A DNA stretch of 64,000 nucleotides from Pyxidicoccus parkwaysis (GTDB lineage Bacteria; Myxococcota; Myxococcia; Myxococcales; Myxococcaceae): positions 12,135,001 to 12,199,000 of the forward strand of contig NZ_CP071090.1 of the NCBI RefSeq assembly GCF_017301735.1. Reading direction: 5' to 3'. The translations under genes were made by a program, and so were the position numbers. This document shows positions 43,346 through 52,087 of the stretch, one piece after another (position 1 is the first letter of the stretch; the number at the start of each line of letters is the position of its first letter). The notes beneath the pieces are model-generated. The model saw only the letters and a program-made list of their open reading frames with translations, was not told the DNA's origin and did not search any database.

Positions 43346-43942
43346 TCAGCGCGAGGCCTGGGGCTGCTCGGGCCAGCTTGGAGGCAGCAGCCGCTTCACG
43401 ACGTCCTCCGGCCGCACATTGGGGAGCCGCGCCTGGAGCAGTCGCGAGTCCCGCTCCCACTGGTCGGTGACCTGGAGCGAGACGGTGGGGAAGGAATCGC
43501 AGTTCAGGTACCTGACGTGGACCTCACCGAGGTAGACGGCCTTACCGGGCTCGACGGCGAAGGGAAGCTGGACATCGGTGGTCGCGCCCTTGAGATGGTC
43601 GAGCTTCAGCTCCCGGAGCATGTACTCGCGGCCTTCCTGCTCCTGCACGACGAAGTAGCCCGGAGGGTCCTGGAACGCGGCTTCCTCGGGCCGGCTGGCC
43701 ACGGGAATGATGCCGCCCTTGCTGGCGGAAGACTGGTCGTCCCTGTAGGCGAGGGATGTCGACGGCGTCTCGCCCGACTTGCAGTCGGAAGAGAAGCGCG
43801 TGGAGAGGATGAGCAGTCCCCGCTCGGGGTGCTTCGTGAAGTCGTACGTACCCTTGACCTGCCGGGTGGTGACGCTGGGAGTGGCGCTGCACGCGGCGAA
43901 GGTCCAGGCCCACAGCGCCACCACGAGAAGACGTCGGTCCAT
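43346..43942 (-). CDS. hypothetical lipoprotein
   Basis: 198 residues from the ATG at 43942. The signal ends TFAACSA, a lipobox with Cys18. The mature protein is beta-rich with two Cys (CKSGE, YLNCDSF) and no recognised domain. Final residues are Pro/Gln-rich. It is convergent with the AraC gene and divergent from a small lipoprotein gene 132 bp away. Confidence 0.78.
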   Translation of the reverse strand: MDRRLLVVALWAWTFAACSATPSVTTRQVKGTYDFTKHPERGLLILSTRFSSDCKSGETPSTSLAYRDDQSSASKGGIIPVASRPEEAAFQDPPGYFVVQEQEGREYMLRELKLDHLKGATTDVQLPFAVEPGKAVYLGEVHVRYLNCDSFPTVSLQVTDQWERDSRLLQARLPNVRPEDVVKRLLPPSWPEQPQASR

Positions 43943-44074
43943 GTCTGCCCTCGGGAGAGGAGGTTCAACGCAACAGGATTGCCGGGAGCGTACTGCATGG
44001 GCTTTCCTGCCCTCACTCCCGGACACAGGGAACGTTTTCCAGGTGGCAACTGTCTGACGCGCGGGAGGTGGTGG

Positions 44075-44368
44075 ATGCGTCCTTGGCTCATCGTCGTGTC
44101 GTTGTTGGGTCTGGTGGCCTGTGAGGAGCAGCAGGCTCCGGAGCCGCAGAAAACCCCGGAGCCGCAGCAGGCCCCGGAGTCGCAGCAGGAGCCCGAGGTC
44201 ATGCCCGCACCGTACCCCGTGCAGACCGTGCAGACCCTGCGTGGCCCCGTGGAATGCGATGACGAGTGGGGGTGCAGTTGCTTGAAGCACACCACCCAGG
44301 AGTCCTGCCGCAAGAACAAGCGTCCCTGCTTCTGGCACGAGGACCAGTGCAAGGCGACCTACGAGTAA
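44075..44368 (+). CDS. small Cys-rich lipoprotein
   Basis: 97 residues from an ATG behind GGGAGG. Lipobox LGLVACEE. A Pro/Glu/Gln linker (about 18-45; PEPQKTPEPQQAPE) leads to a C-terminal domain with six Cys (CDDEWGCSCLKH, SCRKNKRPCFWHEDQC), probably disulphide-bonded. Function unknown; the layout suggests a small surface domain on a flexible stalk. Confidence 0.78.
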   Translation: MRPWLIVVSLLGLVACEEQQAPEPQKTPEPQQAPESQQEPEVMPAPYPVQTVQTLRGPVECDDEWGCSCLKHTTQESCRKNKRPCFWHEDQCKATYE

Positions 44369-44406
44369 TCGCCATGTGACTTCCTGGATTCCCTGAGTCC
44401 GTCAGG

Positions 44407-44510
44407 ATGTCAGAGGTTGGGTGCATGCTGCACACATGACCGATGACATCCAGGTGGAGGGCGAGGGGCGGCTTGCGAGGCGGTACGCGGAGCCGCATTC
44501 TGGAGACATG
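44407..44510 (+). repeat. leader sequence duplicated upstream of both Uma2 genes (second copy 45118-45225)
   Basis: About 105 bp before each ATG is nearly identical in the two genes, differing by three substitutions and one 3-bp insertion. It contains GGATGTCAGAGGTTGGGTGC and CGGAGCCGCATTCTGGAGAC. The leader is better conserved than the coding sequences that follow. Confidence 0.85.
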
Positions 44511-45068
44511 AGCAAGCCGCGACCGGAGAGCGTCTACGAGGAGCTGGAGCGACTCCCTCCGAATGTCGTCGGCGAAATCATTGATGGCGAGCTGTACGTG
44601 AGTCCTCGTCCTCGGACGATTCACGGACGGGCGGCCTTCCGGCTTGGTAAGCGGTTGATGCCGTTCGATGAGGAACCAGGACAGGAAGGGCCAGGAGGCT
44701 GGGTCTTCATTCCCGAGCCCGAACTGCATCTGGGCGGAGATGTCCTGGTGCCCGACCTCGCGGGATGGAGGCGCGAGCGCATGCCCGAAATGCCGGACGT
44801 CGTCGGCGTGGAGCTCGCTCCGGACTGGCTCTGTGAAGTGTTGTCACCCTCGACAGAGAAGCTGGACCGCGCGAGGAAGATGGCGGTGTATGCGCGGGAA
44901 GGCGTGCGACACCTCTGGCTCGCGGACCCACGTCCCCAAACGGTGGAGGTCTACCGGCTGGAGGGAAGTCGTTGGCTGCTCCTCGCCACCCACGCGGGAA
45001 ATGCCACCGTCCGTGCCGAGCCCTTCGAGGCCATTCCCGTCAACCTGTCCTCGCTCTGGGAGCGCTGA
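44508..45068 (+). CDS. Uma2-family (DUF820) endonuclease-like protein, copy 1
   Basis: 186 residues from the ATG at 44508 behind CTGGAG. PD-(D/E)XK-like core of Uma2/DUF820: VVGEIIDGELYVSPRP, VLVPDLAGWRRER, WLCEVLSPST and KMAVYAREGVRHLWLADP. These proteins are predicted nucleases of unknown role, often expanded in cyanobacteria and myxobacteria. An in-frame extension to GTG 44421 is possible (see the leader repeat). The next gene is a close paralogue. Confidence 0.87.
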   Translation: MSKPRPESVYEELERLPPNVVGEIIDGELYVSPRPRTIHGRAAFRLGKRLMPFDEEPGQEGPGGWVFIPEPELHLGGDVLVPDLAGWRRERMPEMPDVVGVELAPDWLCEVLSPSTEKLDRARKMAVYAREGVRHLWLADPRPQTVEVYRLEGSRWLLLATHAGNATVRAEPFEAIPVNLSSLWER

Positions 45069-45222
45069 GAGAACGAGTAATCGCAGTGTGACCTGCTGGA
45101 TTTCTTGATTCGGGCGGGATGTCAGAGGTTGGGTGCATGCTGCACACATGACCGATGACATCCGAGTGGAGGGTGAGGGGCGGCGGCTTGCGAGGCGGTA
45201 CGCGGAGCCGCATTCTGGAGAC

Positions 45223-45789
45223 ATGAGCGACAAGCAGTCGAAGCTCGAGAGCGTGTACGAGGCACTGGAGCGCCTCCCGCCACACCTCACCGGCGAAGTC
45301 ATCGATGGCGAGCTGTACGTGAGCCCGGGCCCACGCTTCATCCACAGTCGGGCTGCCACCCGGCTGGTCATGCATCTCGAACCTTTCGATGAAGGAGAGG
45401 GTAAGGAAGGGCCCGGTGGCTGGGTGATTCTGTTCGAGCCCCGCCTGCACCTGAGCGGCGATGTGTTGGAGCCCGACCTCGCGGGCTGGCGGCGCGAGAG
45501 CATGCCCGAGGGACCGGACACCGTCGGCGTGGAGCTCGCGCCGGACTGGCTCTGCGAGGTGCTGTCCCCCTCCACCGAGGCACTGGACCGGAAGCGGAAG
45601 ATGGCGGTGTACGCACGAGAGGGCGTGAAGCACCTCTGGCTCGTGGACCCTCGGCTCCAGGTGCTGGAAGTCTACCGGCTGGAGGAGGGCACCTGGCGCA
45701 TGCTCGGCACGCACACGGGCACGGCCCTCGTCCGCGCCGAGCCCTTCGAGGCACTACCGCTGAAGCTCGCCTCCCTCTGGGAACGCTGA
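45223..45789 (+). CDS. Uma2-family (DUF820) endonuclease-like protein, copy 2
   Basis: 188 residues, about 70% identical by eye to the preceding Uma2 protein, with the same core motifs (GEVIDGELYVSPGP, VLEPDLAGWRRES, WLCEVLSPSTEALD, KMAVYAREGVKHLWLVDP). The two form a tandem duplication including about 105 bp of upstream DNA. The stop is 9 bp from the stop of the convergent cNMP/oxidoreductase gene. Confidence 0.87.
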   Translation: MSDKQSKLESVYEALERLPPHLTGEVIDGELYVSPGPRFIHSRAATRLVMHLEPFDEGEGKEGPGGWVILFEPRLHLSGDVLEPDLAGWRRESMPEGPDTVGVELAPDWLCEVLSPSTEALDRKRKMAVYAREGVKHLWLVDPRLQVLEVYRLEEGTWRMLGTHTGTALVRAEPFEALPLKLASLWER

Positions 45790-45798
45790 CCTCGCGCC

Positions 45799-47475
45799 TC
45801 ACATCACCGTGGGGTGCAGGAAGCCATGAATCGCCTGCACCACGACAGAGCCCTCTCCCACGCTTGACGCCACGCGCTTCACCGAGCCCGCGCGCACGTC
45901 CCCCACTGCGTAGATGCCCGGCCGCGACGTCGCGTACGGAGACGCGAGTGTCCGGCCCTGTGAATCCACGCCCGTCCGGATGAAGCCCTTGCTGTCCAGC
46001 TCCAGGCAGCCGTTGAGCCACTCCGTGTTCGGCTCGGCGCCAATCATCACGAAGACGTTGCCGATGTGGCGTGTCGTGGCCTCCCCCGTCGGTCGGTGCA
46101 CCCACGTCACCTCTTCCAAAAACCGGTGCCCCGCGAGCGCGGTGATTTCCGTGCGCGTGTGCAGCTCGATGCGCGGCGAGGACTGGATGCGCTGCACGAG
46201 GTAGTCGGACATCGTCTCGGCCAGCCCTTCACCGCGCACGAGCAGGTGGACCTTCGCCACCGTGCGCGACAGGAAGACGGCGGCCTGGCCCGCGGAGTTG
46301 CCTCCGCCCACGACGATGACCTCCTCGCCCGTGCACAGGCTCGACTCCATGGCCGTCGCGGCGTAGTGGATGCCCTGTCCCTCGAAGCGCGCGAGGTCCG
46401 GCACGTCGAGCTTGCGGTAGCGCGCCCCCGTGGCGATGACCACCGAGCGCGCCGACACGGTGCGGCCGTCCTCCAGGTTCAAACGGAACGGCGTGCTCTT
46501 GCAGTCGATGCGGGTGACGGAGCGCGAGATGATGAGCCGAGCGCCGAACTTCTGCGCCTGCACCTGCGCCCGCCCCGCGAGCGCCTGTCCGGAGATGCCG
46601 GTGGGGAACCCGAGGTAGTTCTCGATTCGGGAGCTCGTCCCCGCCTGTCCTCCCGGCGCCAGGGCTTCGAGCACCAGTGTCTCCAAGCCCTCGGAGGCCG
46701 CATACACCGCGGTGGCCAGTCCCGCGGGCCCCGCGCCCACCACGGCGACGTCGTAGGCATGGGCGGCGTCCACCGTCTCATTGAGCCCCAGGTCATCCGC
46801 GAGCTCGGCGTTGGTGGGGTTGCGGTACACGTGCTCGCCGGGCGCAATCACCACGGGGAGCTGCTCGGGCGTCAGGTGGAAGCAGTCGAGGAAGCCGCCC
46901 GCGTCCGGGTCCACGTCCGTGTCGAGCAACCGGTACGGATAGCCGTTGCGCATCAGGAAGCCCTGGATGCGCAGCGTGTCGCCACCATGGCCGGCGCCAA
47001 TCAGCACCACGCCTCCCTGCGCGTGTTTGATGAGGCCCACGCGGCGCAGGATGAACGCGCGCATGATGATTTCGCCGATGTCCGTCTCGTTGCTCACCAT
47101 GCGCCGGAAGTCGCTGCGCTTCACTCGCAGCACCCGGCTGGCGCCCCGGGTGCGTCCGCTCACGAGAATCTGCCGGTCGTTGAAGAGGTCCAGTTCGCCG
47201 GTGAACTGGTGCTCGTCGTGGAGGGTGAGGACGTGGGGCTCGTCCTCCTCGCCCGTCTCGAAAATCTCGATGGCGCCTTCGAGCACGACGAAGAAGTCGA
47301 CGCTGCGCTGTCCGCGCTCGAAGACGAGCGTGCCATCGGACAGCCGCTCCTCCTGGCCGTAGGAGGCGATGCGCTCCGCCATCTCCGCGCTGAGCCGCGG
47401 GAAGGTCTGCGCTTCGCGAGCATAGGGGTCCGTCGGGTCCAGCTCCCGCTCGCTCGTGACAGGGAGTACGTCCAT
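45799..47475 (-). CDS. cNMP-binding domain / thioredoxin-reductase-like fusion lacking the CxxC
   Basis: 558 residues from MDVLPV. A cyclic-nucleotide-binding domain covers about 30-145 (DGTLVFERGQRSVDFFVVLEG, FTGELDLFNDR). A short thioredoxin-like linker domain follows (about 155-225). The rest is a TrxB-type flavoprotein: FAD site VGAGPAGLA (246-254), NADPH site VVGGGNSAGQ (388-397) and GIYAVGDVRAGS. Where thioredoxin reductase has CATC the sequence is AATAME (371-376), so both redox cysteines are absent. It is probably an NAD(P)H-dependent flavoprotein with another acceptor, gated by a nucleotide or a regulatory domain. Confidence 0.9.
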   Translation of the reverse strand: MDVLPVTSERELDPTDPYAREAQTFPRLSAEMAERIASYGQEERLSDGTLVFERGQRSVDFFVVLEGAIEIFETGEEDEPHVLTLHDEHQFTGELDLFNDRQILVSGRTRGASRVLRVKRSDFRRMVSNETDIGEIIMRAFILRRVGLIKHAQGGVVLIGAGHGGDTLRIQGFLMRNGYPYRLLDTDVDPDAGGFLDCFHLTPEQLPVVIAPGEHVYRNPTNAELADDLGLNETVDAAHAYDVAVVGAGPAGLATAVYAASEGLETLVLEALAPGGQAGTSSRIENYLGFPTGISGQALAGRAQVQAQKFGARLIISRSVTRIDCKSTPFRLNLEDGRTVSARSVVIATGARYRKLDVPDLARFEGQGIHYAATAMESSLCTGEEVIVVGGGNSAGQAAVFLSRTVAKVHLLVRGEGLAETMSDYLVQRIQSSPRIELHTRTEITALAGHRFLEEVTWVHRPTGEATTRHIGNVFVMIGAEPNTEWLNGCLELDSKGFIRTGVDSQGRTLASPYATSRPGIYAVGDVRAGSVKRVASSVGEGSVVVQAIHGFLHPTVM

Positions 47476-47595
47476 GCCCCGAACCTGGGAAGGACTCCGA
47501 GGCGTCGCAATGATTCCCCGCCGGGTGGGCATGGGGGCGTCGCCACTCCGCCCGGAGGGGGAGCGACCGATGCGGCACGGTGGCCCGCCTCGGAA

Positions 47596-48264
47596 TCACC
47601 CGCCGCGCGGCGCGCGCTTCGGCGCGGGAGCGGCGCTGACGAGCTGCATGAACAAGTCCAGTGAGCGCTCCAGGAGCGGCTCGATGGAGTCCGCTCCCGT
47701 CTTCTTCCGCAGCGGCCCCTCGTTCCACAGCGACGCCAGTCCGTGCACCCAGGACCACGTGGTGAGCGCCAGAATCTCCGCGTCGTTGCTGGCGCCCTGG
47801 GCCACGCGGACCGCGCCCGCCCACTCCAGCAGGCGCTGGAAGGCGCGCATTCCCTCGGCGTGGGTGCTCGGGTACTTCTCCTCGTCGTTCCACTCCTCCC
47901 GGAACATGACCCGGTAGTGCGCGGGGTGCTCAATCGCGAAGCGCACGTAGCACCGCGCCAACAGGCGCAGCACCTCCGTGGGGCCGGCTCCCTGTCCACG
48001 GGCGAACTCCTCATCCATGCGCCCGTTGAGCGCGCGGAAGCCCTCCTCGGCCACGGCGGCCAAGAGCGCGTTCTTGTCCCGGAAGTGGTGGTAGGGCGCC
48101 GCCGCGCTGACGCCGGCCTGTCGTGCCACCTCGCGCAGGGACACCGCTCCCGCGTCCTCCCGGGCGATGAGCTCCAGCGTGGCGTTCACCAGCGCCTGGC
48201 GCAAATCCCCGTGGTGGTAGGTGCGCCGCGCCTTGGGCGCGGACTTCTTTCCGCGCGCTGTCAT
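47596..48264 (-). CDS. TetR-family regulator (WHG-domain type)
   Basis: 222 residues. Basic N-terminus, then YHHGDLRQALVNATLELI and the HTH VSLREVARQAGVSAAAPYHHFRDKNALLAAV. The ligand half contains LTTWSWVHGLASLW, the WHG motif of the TetR_C_33 group. It is divergent from an SDR gene with 92 bp between them, which hold a promoter and an inverted repeat. Confidence 0.93.
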   Translation of the reverse strand: MTARGKKSAPKARRTYHHGDLRQALVNATLELIAREDAGAVSLREVARQAGVSAAAPYHHFRDKNALLAAVAEEGFRALNGRMDEEFARGQGAGPTEVLRLLARCYVRFAIEHPAHYRVMFREEWNDEEKYPSTHAEGMRAFQRLLEWAGAVRVAQGASNDAEILALTTWSWVHGLASLWNEGPLRKKTGADSIEPLLERSLDLFMQLVSAAPAPKRAPRGG

Positions 48265-48297
48265 CGCCGCCTCCCGTCTCCGCCGGTGACGTTCATC

Positions 48298-48334
48298 TTG
48301 ACAGTGTTAAGTCCGGTCTTTATCTGAGCACTGT
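48298..48334. promoter_or_regulatory. promoter with TetR-type inverted repeats between tetR and SDR gene
   Basis: TTGACA (48298-48303), 17 bp, TATCTG (48321-48326) drives the plus-strand SDR gene. Overlapping it are ACAGTG (48301-48306) and CACTGT (48329-48334), an inverted pair, and an inner AAGTCCGGTCTT (48309-48320) imperfect palindrome. The neighbouring TetR is the probable binder. Confidence 0.6.
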
Positions 48335-48356
48335 TTATATCGACGGGGAGGGACAC

Positions 48357-49400
48357 ATGCACGCGTTCGTGACGGGCAGCACGGGGCTGTTGGGGAACAA
48401 CCTGGTGCGGGAGCTGGTGGCGAAGGGGCATCCGGTGCGGGCGCTCGTCCGCTCGCGGGCCAAGGCCCGGGACGTGCTGGGCGGGCTGGCCGGAGTGGAG
48501 GTGGTGGAAGGGGACATGGAGGACGTGAAGGGCTTCGCGGACGCGCTGGCGGGCTGCGACGCGGTATTCCACACGGCGGCCTATTTCCGCGAGTACTACG
48601 GGCCGGGGGAGCACGCGCCGAAGCTGCATGCCATCAACGTGAAGGGCTCGGTGGACCTGGCGGAGGCGGCGCACCGGGTGGGGGTGAAGCGCTTTCTCGA
48701 CGTCAGCTCGTCGGGGACGGTGGGGCTGAAGCCGGACGGCTCGGCGGGGGACGAGGACACGCCGCCCGCGCCGCTGGCGGCCACCAACCTGTACTTCAAG
48801 AGCAAGGTGGAGTCGGAGCGCGAGTTGAAGGCGCTCAGCGCGCGCACGGGCCTGCCGGTGGTGTTCATCCTGCCGGGGTGGATGTTCGGCCCGTGGGACG
48901 CGGCGCCGACGAGTGCCGGGCAAATCGTCCGGGACTTCCTGATGAGGAAGCTGCCGGCGGTGCCGGATGGGGGCTCGTCGCTGGTGGATGCGCGCGACGT
49001 GGCGGCGGCCATGGTGGTGGCGGCGGAGAAGGGCCGCTCCGGCGAGCGCTACATCGTGGGCGGGGACTTCGTGGACTTCCGGCGCCTCTTCCAGGTGCTG
49101 ACGCAAGTCTCTGGAGTGCCGGCGCCGCGCTGGCACGTGCCCCATCCGGTGGCGCTGACGGTGGCGGCGATGTCCGAGACGTGGGCGCGGCTGACGGGCG
49201 GCTCGACGGTGATGACGGTGGAGGGCGTGCGCACCATGCACGCGAAGCTGAAGGTGGACTCGCGCAAGGCGCGCCGGGAGTTGGATGCGTCCTTCCGCCC
49301 GCTGGAGGAGACGCTGCGTGACACGGTGGCCTGGGTTCGCGAGCATGATGCCCGGGTGGGCGGCGTCGCGAGCGGGGCCCCGGCCGCCACCGCCGCGTGA
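48357..49400 (+). CDS. NAD-dependent epimerase/dehydratase (extended SDR)
   Basis: 347 residues. N-terminal TGSTGLLGNNLVREL is the NAD(P) motif; the active-site triad is visible as Ser in DVSSSGTVG and YFKSK (Tyr and Lys). VFHTAAYFREYYGP and FILPGWMFGPWD fit the dihydroflavonol-reductase-like group. Substrate unknown. It is controlled from a promoter that overlaps a likely TetR operator. Confidence 0.9.
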   Translation: MHAFVTGSTGLLGNNLVRELVAKGHPVRALVRSRAKARDVLGGLAGVEVVEGDMEDVKGFADALAGCDAVFHTAAYFREYYGPGEHAPKLHAINVKGSVDLAEAAHRVGVKRFLDVSSSGTVGLKPDGSAGDEDTPPAPLAATNLYFKSKVESERELKALSARTGLPVVFILPGWMFGPWDAAPTSAGQIVRDFLMRKLPAVPDGGSSLVDARDVAAAMVVAAEKGRSGERYIVGGDFVDFRRLFQVLTQVSGVPAPRWHVPHPVALTVAAMSETWARLTGGSTVMTVEGVRTMHAKLKVDSRKARRELDASFRPLEETLRDTVAWVREHDARVGGVASGAPAATAA

Positions 49401-49439
49401 CGTGGGCAGTCCCCCTGGACTTCGCTGGAGCGCCTCACC

Positions 49440-50534
49440 ATGAAGCACCCGGATGCCACTTCGCCGATGACGAAGCGCCTCGCGTTCCTGCTGCTGCTGT
49501 GCGCGCCGTGGCTCGGCGGCTGTCTTTTCGCCGGGCCCCGGCATGAAGGCCCCGTCACGGACCACTTCGACGGTGAGCGGTTCGAAAACCTGGTGCCCGT
49601 CCGCCGGCTCGGCCCGGGCGACGTCCTGGAGGCGCTGCGCAAGGAGCCCCGGGGCGCGTGGCGCGACTACGAGGAGTTGCCACCCGGCAAGCCGCCGCCG
49701 GAGCGCGTGGGGCCGGGCCAGCTTCGCGTCACGTTCATCAACCACGCCACGGTGCTGCTGCAAGCGGACGGCTTGAATGTGCTGACGGACCCCATCTACT
49801 CGGACCGGCCGAGCCCGCTGTCCTGCGTGGGCCCGCACCGCGTGCGTCCGCCGGGCATCCGCTTCGAGGACCTGCCGCCCATCGACGTGGTGCTGGTGAG
49901 TCACAACCACTACGACCACATGGACCTGCCCACGCTGCGGCGCCTGGAGGCGGCCCACCACCCGCGCTTCATCGTGGGCCTGGGCAACAAGGCGCTGCTG
50001 GAGGGCGAGGGCTTTCAGCGGGTGGAGGAATTGGACTGGTGGCAGTCCACGCAAGCTTCACCGGGACACACGGTGACGGCGGTGCCGGCGCAGCACCGCT
50101 CCAACCGCGGGCTGACGGACGCGTCGCACACGCTGTGGGCGGGCTTCGTGCTGTCCACGTCGGGTGGGCCGGTGCTCTTCGCGGGAGACACGGGCTACGG
50201 CCCGCAGTTCGCGATGATGGCCGAGCGCTTCGGCCCCATGCGGCTGTCGGTGCTGCCCATTGGCGCGTACCGGCCCACCGCCTTCCGGCCGGTGCACATG
50301 GGCCCGAGGGAAGCGCTCCAGGCGCACAAGGTGCTGCGCTCGGCCACGTCGGTGGCCATGCACTACGGCACCTTCGCGCTGGCGCTGGATGGCCAGGACG
50401 AGGCGAAGTACCTGCTGCTGCGACTGGTGGCGCGAGAGCCGGTGCGCCCGCGCTTCTGGGCGCTGGGCTTCGGCGAGGGCCGCGACGTGCCGCCGCTGGA
50501 GCAGGCTCCTCCACCCGCGGCGAGCCTGGACTGA
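49440..50534 (+). CDS. MBL-fold hydrolase lipoprotein (NAPE-PLD/UlaG-like)
   Basis: 364 residues; ATG 49467 is an alternative start. Lipobox LGGC with Cys28. The metallo-beta-lactamase metal motif is HNHYDHMD (155-162), followed by VPAQHRSNR and LFAGDTGYGP. The layout (INHATVLLQ, LTDPIYSDRPSPL) is that of N-acyl-phosphatidylethanolamine phospholipase D relatives. It probably hydrolyses a phosphodiester in the envelope. It is 39 bp after the SDR gene on the same strand. Confidence 0.88.
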   Translation: MKHPDATSPMTKRLAFLLLLCAPWLGGCLFAGPRHEGPVTDHFDGERFENLVPVRRLGPGDVLEALRKEPRGAWRDYEELPPGKPPPERVGPGQLRVTFINHATVLLQADGLNVLTDPIYSDRPSPLSCVGPHRVRPPGIRFEDLPPIDVVLVSHNHYDHMDLPTLRRLEAAHHPRFIVGLGNKALLEGEGFQRVEELDWWQSTQASPGHTVTAVPAQHRSNRGLTDASHTLWAGFVLSTSGGPVLFAGDTGYGPQFAMMAERFGPMRLSVLPIGAYRPTAFRPVHMGPREALQAHKVLRSATSVAMHYGTFALALDGQDEAKYLLLRLVAREPVRPRFWALGFGEGRDVPPLEQAPPPAASLD

Positions 50535-50546
50535 GAGGGCCGTGGC

Positions 50547-51905
50547 TCAGCGGTTGAAGGGGGCCTCCTGAATCCAGTTGAAGCCGCGGTTGACGAGCAG
50601 GTACGTGGACTCGTCCACCTTCTTGAGGCGCACCTCGATGGGGGCATCCTTGAAGGTGCCCTGGAGCACGAGGTGCTCCGCGTCCGGCTGGGAGTAGGTG
50701 AGCACCGTCTCCTTCTTGGCCTCGCCAGAGTTTTCGGTGAGCGTGACGGTCTTCTTCACCGGGTCGTGCTCCAGGCTGAAGCGCTGCACGCCGCCATCCA
50801 TCGTCCGCACGGTCGTCCGGTTGAAGCGGCCGACGGTGAAGTACCGCCAGCGCTGCGCGTCTCCGAGCAGCGGTGGCAGCACCTGCCCGTCGCGGGTGAA
50901 GGACTCGGCCTCATAGAGGCCGTAAAGGGGATGCCTGGGCGCAGAGTCGCTGAATCGCTCGAGGTAGCCCGAGCGCGCCTCGTACATGGACCAGCCGATG
51001 GTGGCGAGGAAGAGCACCTTCACGGCGAGGAAGCCCCGGGCCTCGCGCCGTGAGAGCTGGTAGGGCATCTCCAGCTTCCGGGGATGGGTGGCGCGGTTGA
51101 GCAGGAGGACGCCGAGGAGGCGTTGGACGTCGGGCAGCGCCAGGACGACGGCCATCAGCACCAGGTGCGAGGAATAGATTTTGACGGGGACGTCGTAGAA
51201 GAAGTTGAGCGCGACGACGTTGACCATGACGGCGATGACGACCAGCGCGCCCAGCGTGGTGGTGCGGCGGAAGAGCAGGAGGAGGCCGCCCAGCATCTCC
51301 GCTCCGCCGGTGAAGATGTTGTAGCCCTTCGAGTAGCCCATGAAGGTCCACAAGAGGCCCATGGGAGAGAACTCGCCCAGCGGCTCCACCAGGCGGTCCG
51401 GCGAGGGGAAGGGGAACTGCGACTTGAAGACCTTCGCCATGCCGTAGCCCAGCATGCTCATGGAGAGCACGTAGCGGAGGAAGACGCGCAGCACGTCGTG
51501 CGCCTTCGTGTACTGGGTGCGGCGCCGGTCGACGACGGACCAGATGGTGGCCACCAGCGCGCTGATGGCGACGAGCACGGGCAGGTGCACGTAGTTGTAC
51601 GTGGTGTCGCCGCTGCCGTTGGTGAAGACGGTGATGTCCTCGGCGAGCCCCAGCACGTGCTTGCCCACCCACGGCACGACGGTGTGCCAGACGGCGTTGA
51701 AGCCCTCGTTGAGGAAGTCCAGGCCCGGGATGTTGTCCACTGGGGACGGGAGTGAGTAGAGGAACAGGTACGCGAAGGCGAAGCGGAAGACGATGCGCTG
51801 CGCCAGGTTCCAGTCTCCGGGCACGGGGACGGCGACAGGGGCGGGCGTGGAGGCAACCGGCGCCAGCGGCTCCGGGGCGGGCGGAAGAGGGGCGGCAGTG
51901 GTCAT
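50547..51905 (-). CDS. DoxX-like multi-spanning membrane protein
   Basis: 452 residues with a Pro/Ala N-terminus and about six to seven membrane segments between 35 and 310. The central part (SMSMLGYGMAKVFKSQFPFP, FTGGAEMLGGLLLLFRRTTTLGALVVIAVM) resembles DoxX/SURF4-like proteins. The last 120 residues are a soluble beta domain (RFSLEHDPVKKTVTLTEN). Function unknown. It follows a Uma2 gene on the same strand. Confidence 0.78.
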   Translation of the reverse strand: MTTAAPLPPAPEPLAPVASTPAPVAVPVPGDWNLAQRIVFRFAFAYLFLYSLPSPVDNIPGLDFLNEGFNAVWHTVVPWVGKHVLGLAEDITVFTNGSGDTTYNYVHLPVLVAISALVATIWSVVDRRRTQYTKAHDVLRVFLRYVLSMSMLGYGMAKVFKSQFPFPSPDRLVEPLGEFSPMGLLWTFMGYSKGYNIFTGGAEMLGGLLLLFRRTTTLGALVVIAVMVNVVALNFFYDVPVKIYSSHLVLMAVVLALPDVQRLLGVLLLNRATHPRKLEMPYQLSRREARGFLAVKVLFLATIGWSMYEARSGYLERFSDSAPRHPLYGLYEAESFTRDGQVLPPLLGDAQRWRYFTVGRFNRTTVRTMDGGVQRFSLEHDPVKKTVTLTENSGEAKKETVLTYSQPDAEHLVLQGTFKDAPIEVRLKKVDESTYLLVNRGFNWIQEAPFNR

Positions 51906-52087
51906 GGCGGGCAGGCCACAGCGTAACCAAACCCGTGAGGGTGCCCCAAATCACACATCAAAAAGACAAACATGTCAGCGGTGTGCGGGGCGCTGCTGGA
52001 GTCCGATGACGTCTTGGGGCACTGTGTGCCTTTACGCCTGGGAAGACGTGTCGATGACGGGCCACAGTTCTCCCAACCGGAGAAGCT

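Noticed and set aside
44421..44507. N-terminal extension of Uma2 copy 1 from the GTG at 44421
   Set aside because: The Uma2 domain starts right after the ATG at 44508, which has a GGAG site, and the third Uma2 protein has no such extension. Kept as a possibility in the leader finding.
44407..45789. Tandem Uma2 genes as part of a transposon
   Set aside because: No transposase, terminal inverted repeats or target duplication were seen; simple tandem duplication explains the pair.
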